Below are positions 62,429 to 64,000 of a stretch of DNA of 64,000 bases, in pieces. The stretch spans positions 275,001 through 339,000 of the forward strand of contig NZ_CP041767.1 of assembly GCF_022026395.1 (NCBI RefSeq), written 5' to 3'. The DNA comes from Brevibacillus brevis (GTDB taxonomy: Bacteria; Bacillota; Bacilli; Brevibacillales; Brevibacillaceae). The number at the start of each line of letters is the position of its first letter. Within the stretch, counting starts at the first letter, position 1. The translations under genes were made by a program, and so were the position numbers. Below the pieces are notes generated by a model. The model was given only the letters and a program-made list of their open reading frames with translations. It had not been told where the DNA came from and made no database searches.

Positions 62429-63079
62429 GTGAACAAGCTCAATGAGCCCAAGGAAATCGCACTCACTTTTGATGATGGACCGGATCAGATGTGGACGCCT
62501 CGTGTGTTAGACATATTAGCCCACTATCAGCTAAAGGCCACTTTCTTCTGTGTGGGACAAATGGTGAAGTACAATCCGAAAATGCTGGAGCGGATCGTAA
62601 AGGAAGGACACATGGTAGGAAACCATAGCTGGGATCACCCTGACTTTACGAAAATCCCCCTCTGGGCTGTTCATGAGCAGGTAGAACGTACCTCAGATCA
62701 GATCGAAAGGGTAGTGGGTGTGAGACCTCGGACGGTACGGCCGCCATATGGAGCAGTGAATGAGGAGGTCATCCAGCTGCTTGCGGCGAGCGAATACGAA
62801 ATCATTTTGTGGGATATAGATAGTTGGGATTGGAAAGGTCTCACCGGCCCACAGGTCGCGAGGAACATCCTGGGACATGTCACCCCGGGCGCAGTCGTGC
62901 TTCAACATTCCGCTGGCGGTACAAAAGACACGCTCAAGGGGAGTATGGACGCCTTGCCCTATGTCATTGAGGTGTTAAGTGAGCAGAAATATACCTTCTC
63001 AACCATTTCCGTCATGTTTCAACTGGCAGCTTATCGAGAAAGAACCGACCCTGTCGTGAAAAGGAGAAGGGACAGATAG
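62429..63079 (+). CDS. Polysaccharide deacetylase family protein
   Basis: A 216-residue NodB-homology deacetylase that removes N-acetyl groups from peptidoglycan, chitin-like polymers or related glycans. The motifs are LTFDDGPD (catalytic and metal Asp), HSWDHPD (metal His pair), RPPYGAVN, DIDSWDWKG and VLQHSAGG. No signal peptide precedes the domain, so the enzyme may act in the cytoplasm or be released otherwise. The start is GTG 62429 behind AGGAGGG. Single gene. Confidence 0.92.
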   Translation: MNKLNEPKEIALTFDDGPDQMWTPRVLDILAHYQLKATFFCVGQMVKYNPKMLERIVKEGHMVGNHSWDHPDFTKIPLWAVHEQVERTSDQIERVVGVRPRTVRPPYGAVNEEVIQLLAASEYEIILWDIDSWDWKGLTGPQVARNILGHVTPGAVVLQHSAGGTKDTLKGSMDALPYVIEVLSEQKYTFSTISVMFQLAAYRERTDPVVKRRRDR

Positions 63080-63148
63080 AGGAAAAGGATTAAAATCTGT
63101 GGTAATAAGTAGAATCAGAAGATTTCTTTTAGGGGAGCGAATCCGTAC

Positions 63149-64000
63149 ATGTCCAAATCTGATAATATGCTCTCCATTTTGTGGCTGTTGAAGACCGGCA
63201 AGCGAATGACAGCCAAGCAATTGGCAGAGATTCTCGAGATCAATATTCGCACCGTTTATCGCTATATCGACTCACTGTGTGCGAGCGGTGTACCCATCAT
63301 TTCGGATGCCGGACACAATGGTGGCTACAGTTTACTTCAGCATTTCAATGAAGCTCCGTTGTTTTTCGACCTCAACGAGCAAAAAGCCTTGATTCATGCA
63401 GCGGCTTTTGCCCAAGAGGCTGGTTATCCTTTCGGAGCAGATTTACACCGGGCCATTTCCAAGCTAAAACGTTACACAAATGAAGAGCAGCGTGACGCGA
63501 TTGACCGACATAGTATCGGCTTCGAGGTGATTCAGCCTCCTGTTGATCCTTCTCTCGAATCTACCCTACAAGAACTGGAGCTGTCTGTTGCCAATGGATA
63601 CACCCTTTCGATGGTGTATCAGAAAGCCTACCAGACAACGAGACAGAGGCGTCATATCGATCCATACGGGCTCGTTTATTGGAAGGGAAATTGGTATATC
63701 GTTGCCTATTGCCATCTCCGAAGTACCATTCGCAGCTTTCGTGCAGATCGTATTCATGAGATCCAACGGACAGAAGCTAGCTTTCAACGCCCTCCTGAAT
63801 TTTCTGCGCGCCATTTTTTTCTCTCGAATTTACTGCCGGAAGCAGACAAGCAGGGCAACACCGTTTTGATCAAGGTCAAAGGAAGGTCACAGTCACTCGC
63901 TGATTTGTGCAGGCATTGGTATCTCGGACATACCGTGATTGAACGCAGCGAGGCACAGGTGATCTTTCAAGTAGATGAGCAAATGGCCCATTCGATCCTT
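63149..64000 (+). CDS. YafY-type HTH/WYL-domain transcriptional regulator (partial, cut by window end)
   Basis: The reading frame is open from ATG 63149 to the window edge (284 codons seen) and has no stop within the window. An N-terminal DeoR-type helix-turn-helix, KRMTAKQLAEILEINIRTVYRYID, is followed by a WYL domain: YGLVYWKGNWYIVAYCHLRS then IRSFRADRIHEI. WYL domains bind nucleotides or other ligands. AGGGGAG lies upstream of the start. The C-terminus is missing here, not in the genome. Confidence 0.9.
   Translation, partial: MSKSDNMLSILWLLKTGKRMTAKQLAEILEINIRTVYRYIDSLCASGVPIISDAGHNGGYSLLQHFNEAPLFFDLNEQKALIHAAAFAQEAGYPFGADLHRAISKLKRYTNEEQRDAIDRHSIGFEVIQPPVDPSLESTLQELELSVANGYTLSMVYQKAYQTTRQRRHIDPYGLVYWKGNWYIVAYCHLRSTIRSFRADRIHEIQRTEASFQRPPEFSARHFFLSNLLPEADKQGNTVLIKVKGRSQSLADLCRHWYLGHTVIERSEAQVIFQVDEQMAHSIL

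Overview
The window is a piece of a low-GC Gram-positive, endospore-forming Firmicute chromosome. Gene content and protein similarity point to the Brevibacillus/Paenibacillaceae group: a GerA-type germinant receptor, a Spo0E-like phosphatase, the sigW-rsiW and cdaA-cdaR-glmM-glmS block with a glmS ribozyme, arginase, strong AGGAGG ribosome binding sites and many sigma-A promoters. The genus is inferred by eye, not by a search.

Layout. 1-1760: the 3' end of a 23S rRNA followed by ten tRNA genes, with no 5S rRNA between them. 1.9-10.4 kb: arginase, a Spo0E-like small gene on the opposite strand, autoregulated sigW-rsiW, then cdaA-cdaR-glmM and ribozyme-controlled glmS (c-di-AMP and cell-wall amino-sugar supply). 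10.8-19.6 kb, mostly minus strand: secreted glycerophosphodiesterase glpQ, a MarR-nitroreductase-monooxygenase operon, a gerA-type operon headed by an unlisted 41-residue membrane peptide, and glpT. glpQ and glpT share one leader design: sigma-A promoter, CcpA cre site, conserved 21-nt RNA motif and terminator, consistent with GlpP antitermination. 19.8-36.3 kb: GH18 chitinase, small regulators beside transporters (HxlR/RidA, ArsR/MFS, TetR/MFS plus luciferase-like monooxygenase plus esterase), a chemoreceptor, an amino-acid permease and a DUF420 protein.

36.4-49.0 kb: a macrolide phosphotransferase gene preceded by a 14-codon leader peptide ending in MRLR and by a terminator (a drug-sensing attenuator), exonuclease III, a CNNM/CBS membrane protein, regulator/enzyme pairs, and an alkylation-repair block (alkA, nfo and a small Ada-type zinc protein on one strand, adaA on the other). 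49.0-57.2 kb: threonine-aldolase-like enzyme, GNAT, a gene remnant, DinB, an mhqN-mhqO-mhqD-like quinone detoxification operon with two 18-bp operators, a two-component system and cadC. 57.3-64 kb: zinc-ribbon membrane protein, the CadA efflux ATPase, a fused two-NBD oligopeptide-type ABC ATPase under a Fur-box promoter, a polysaccharide deacetylase, and a WYL regulator cut by the window end.

The most interesting signals lie in short non-coding or tiny coding elements: the MRLR leader peptide of the macrolide kinase, the paired glp leaders, the Fur box before the orphan fused ABC ATPase, the small ger-operon peptide, and a strong hairpin between the glmS ribozyme and its ribosome binding site.
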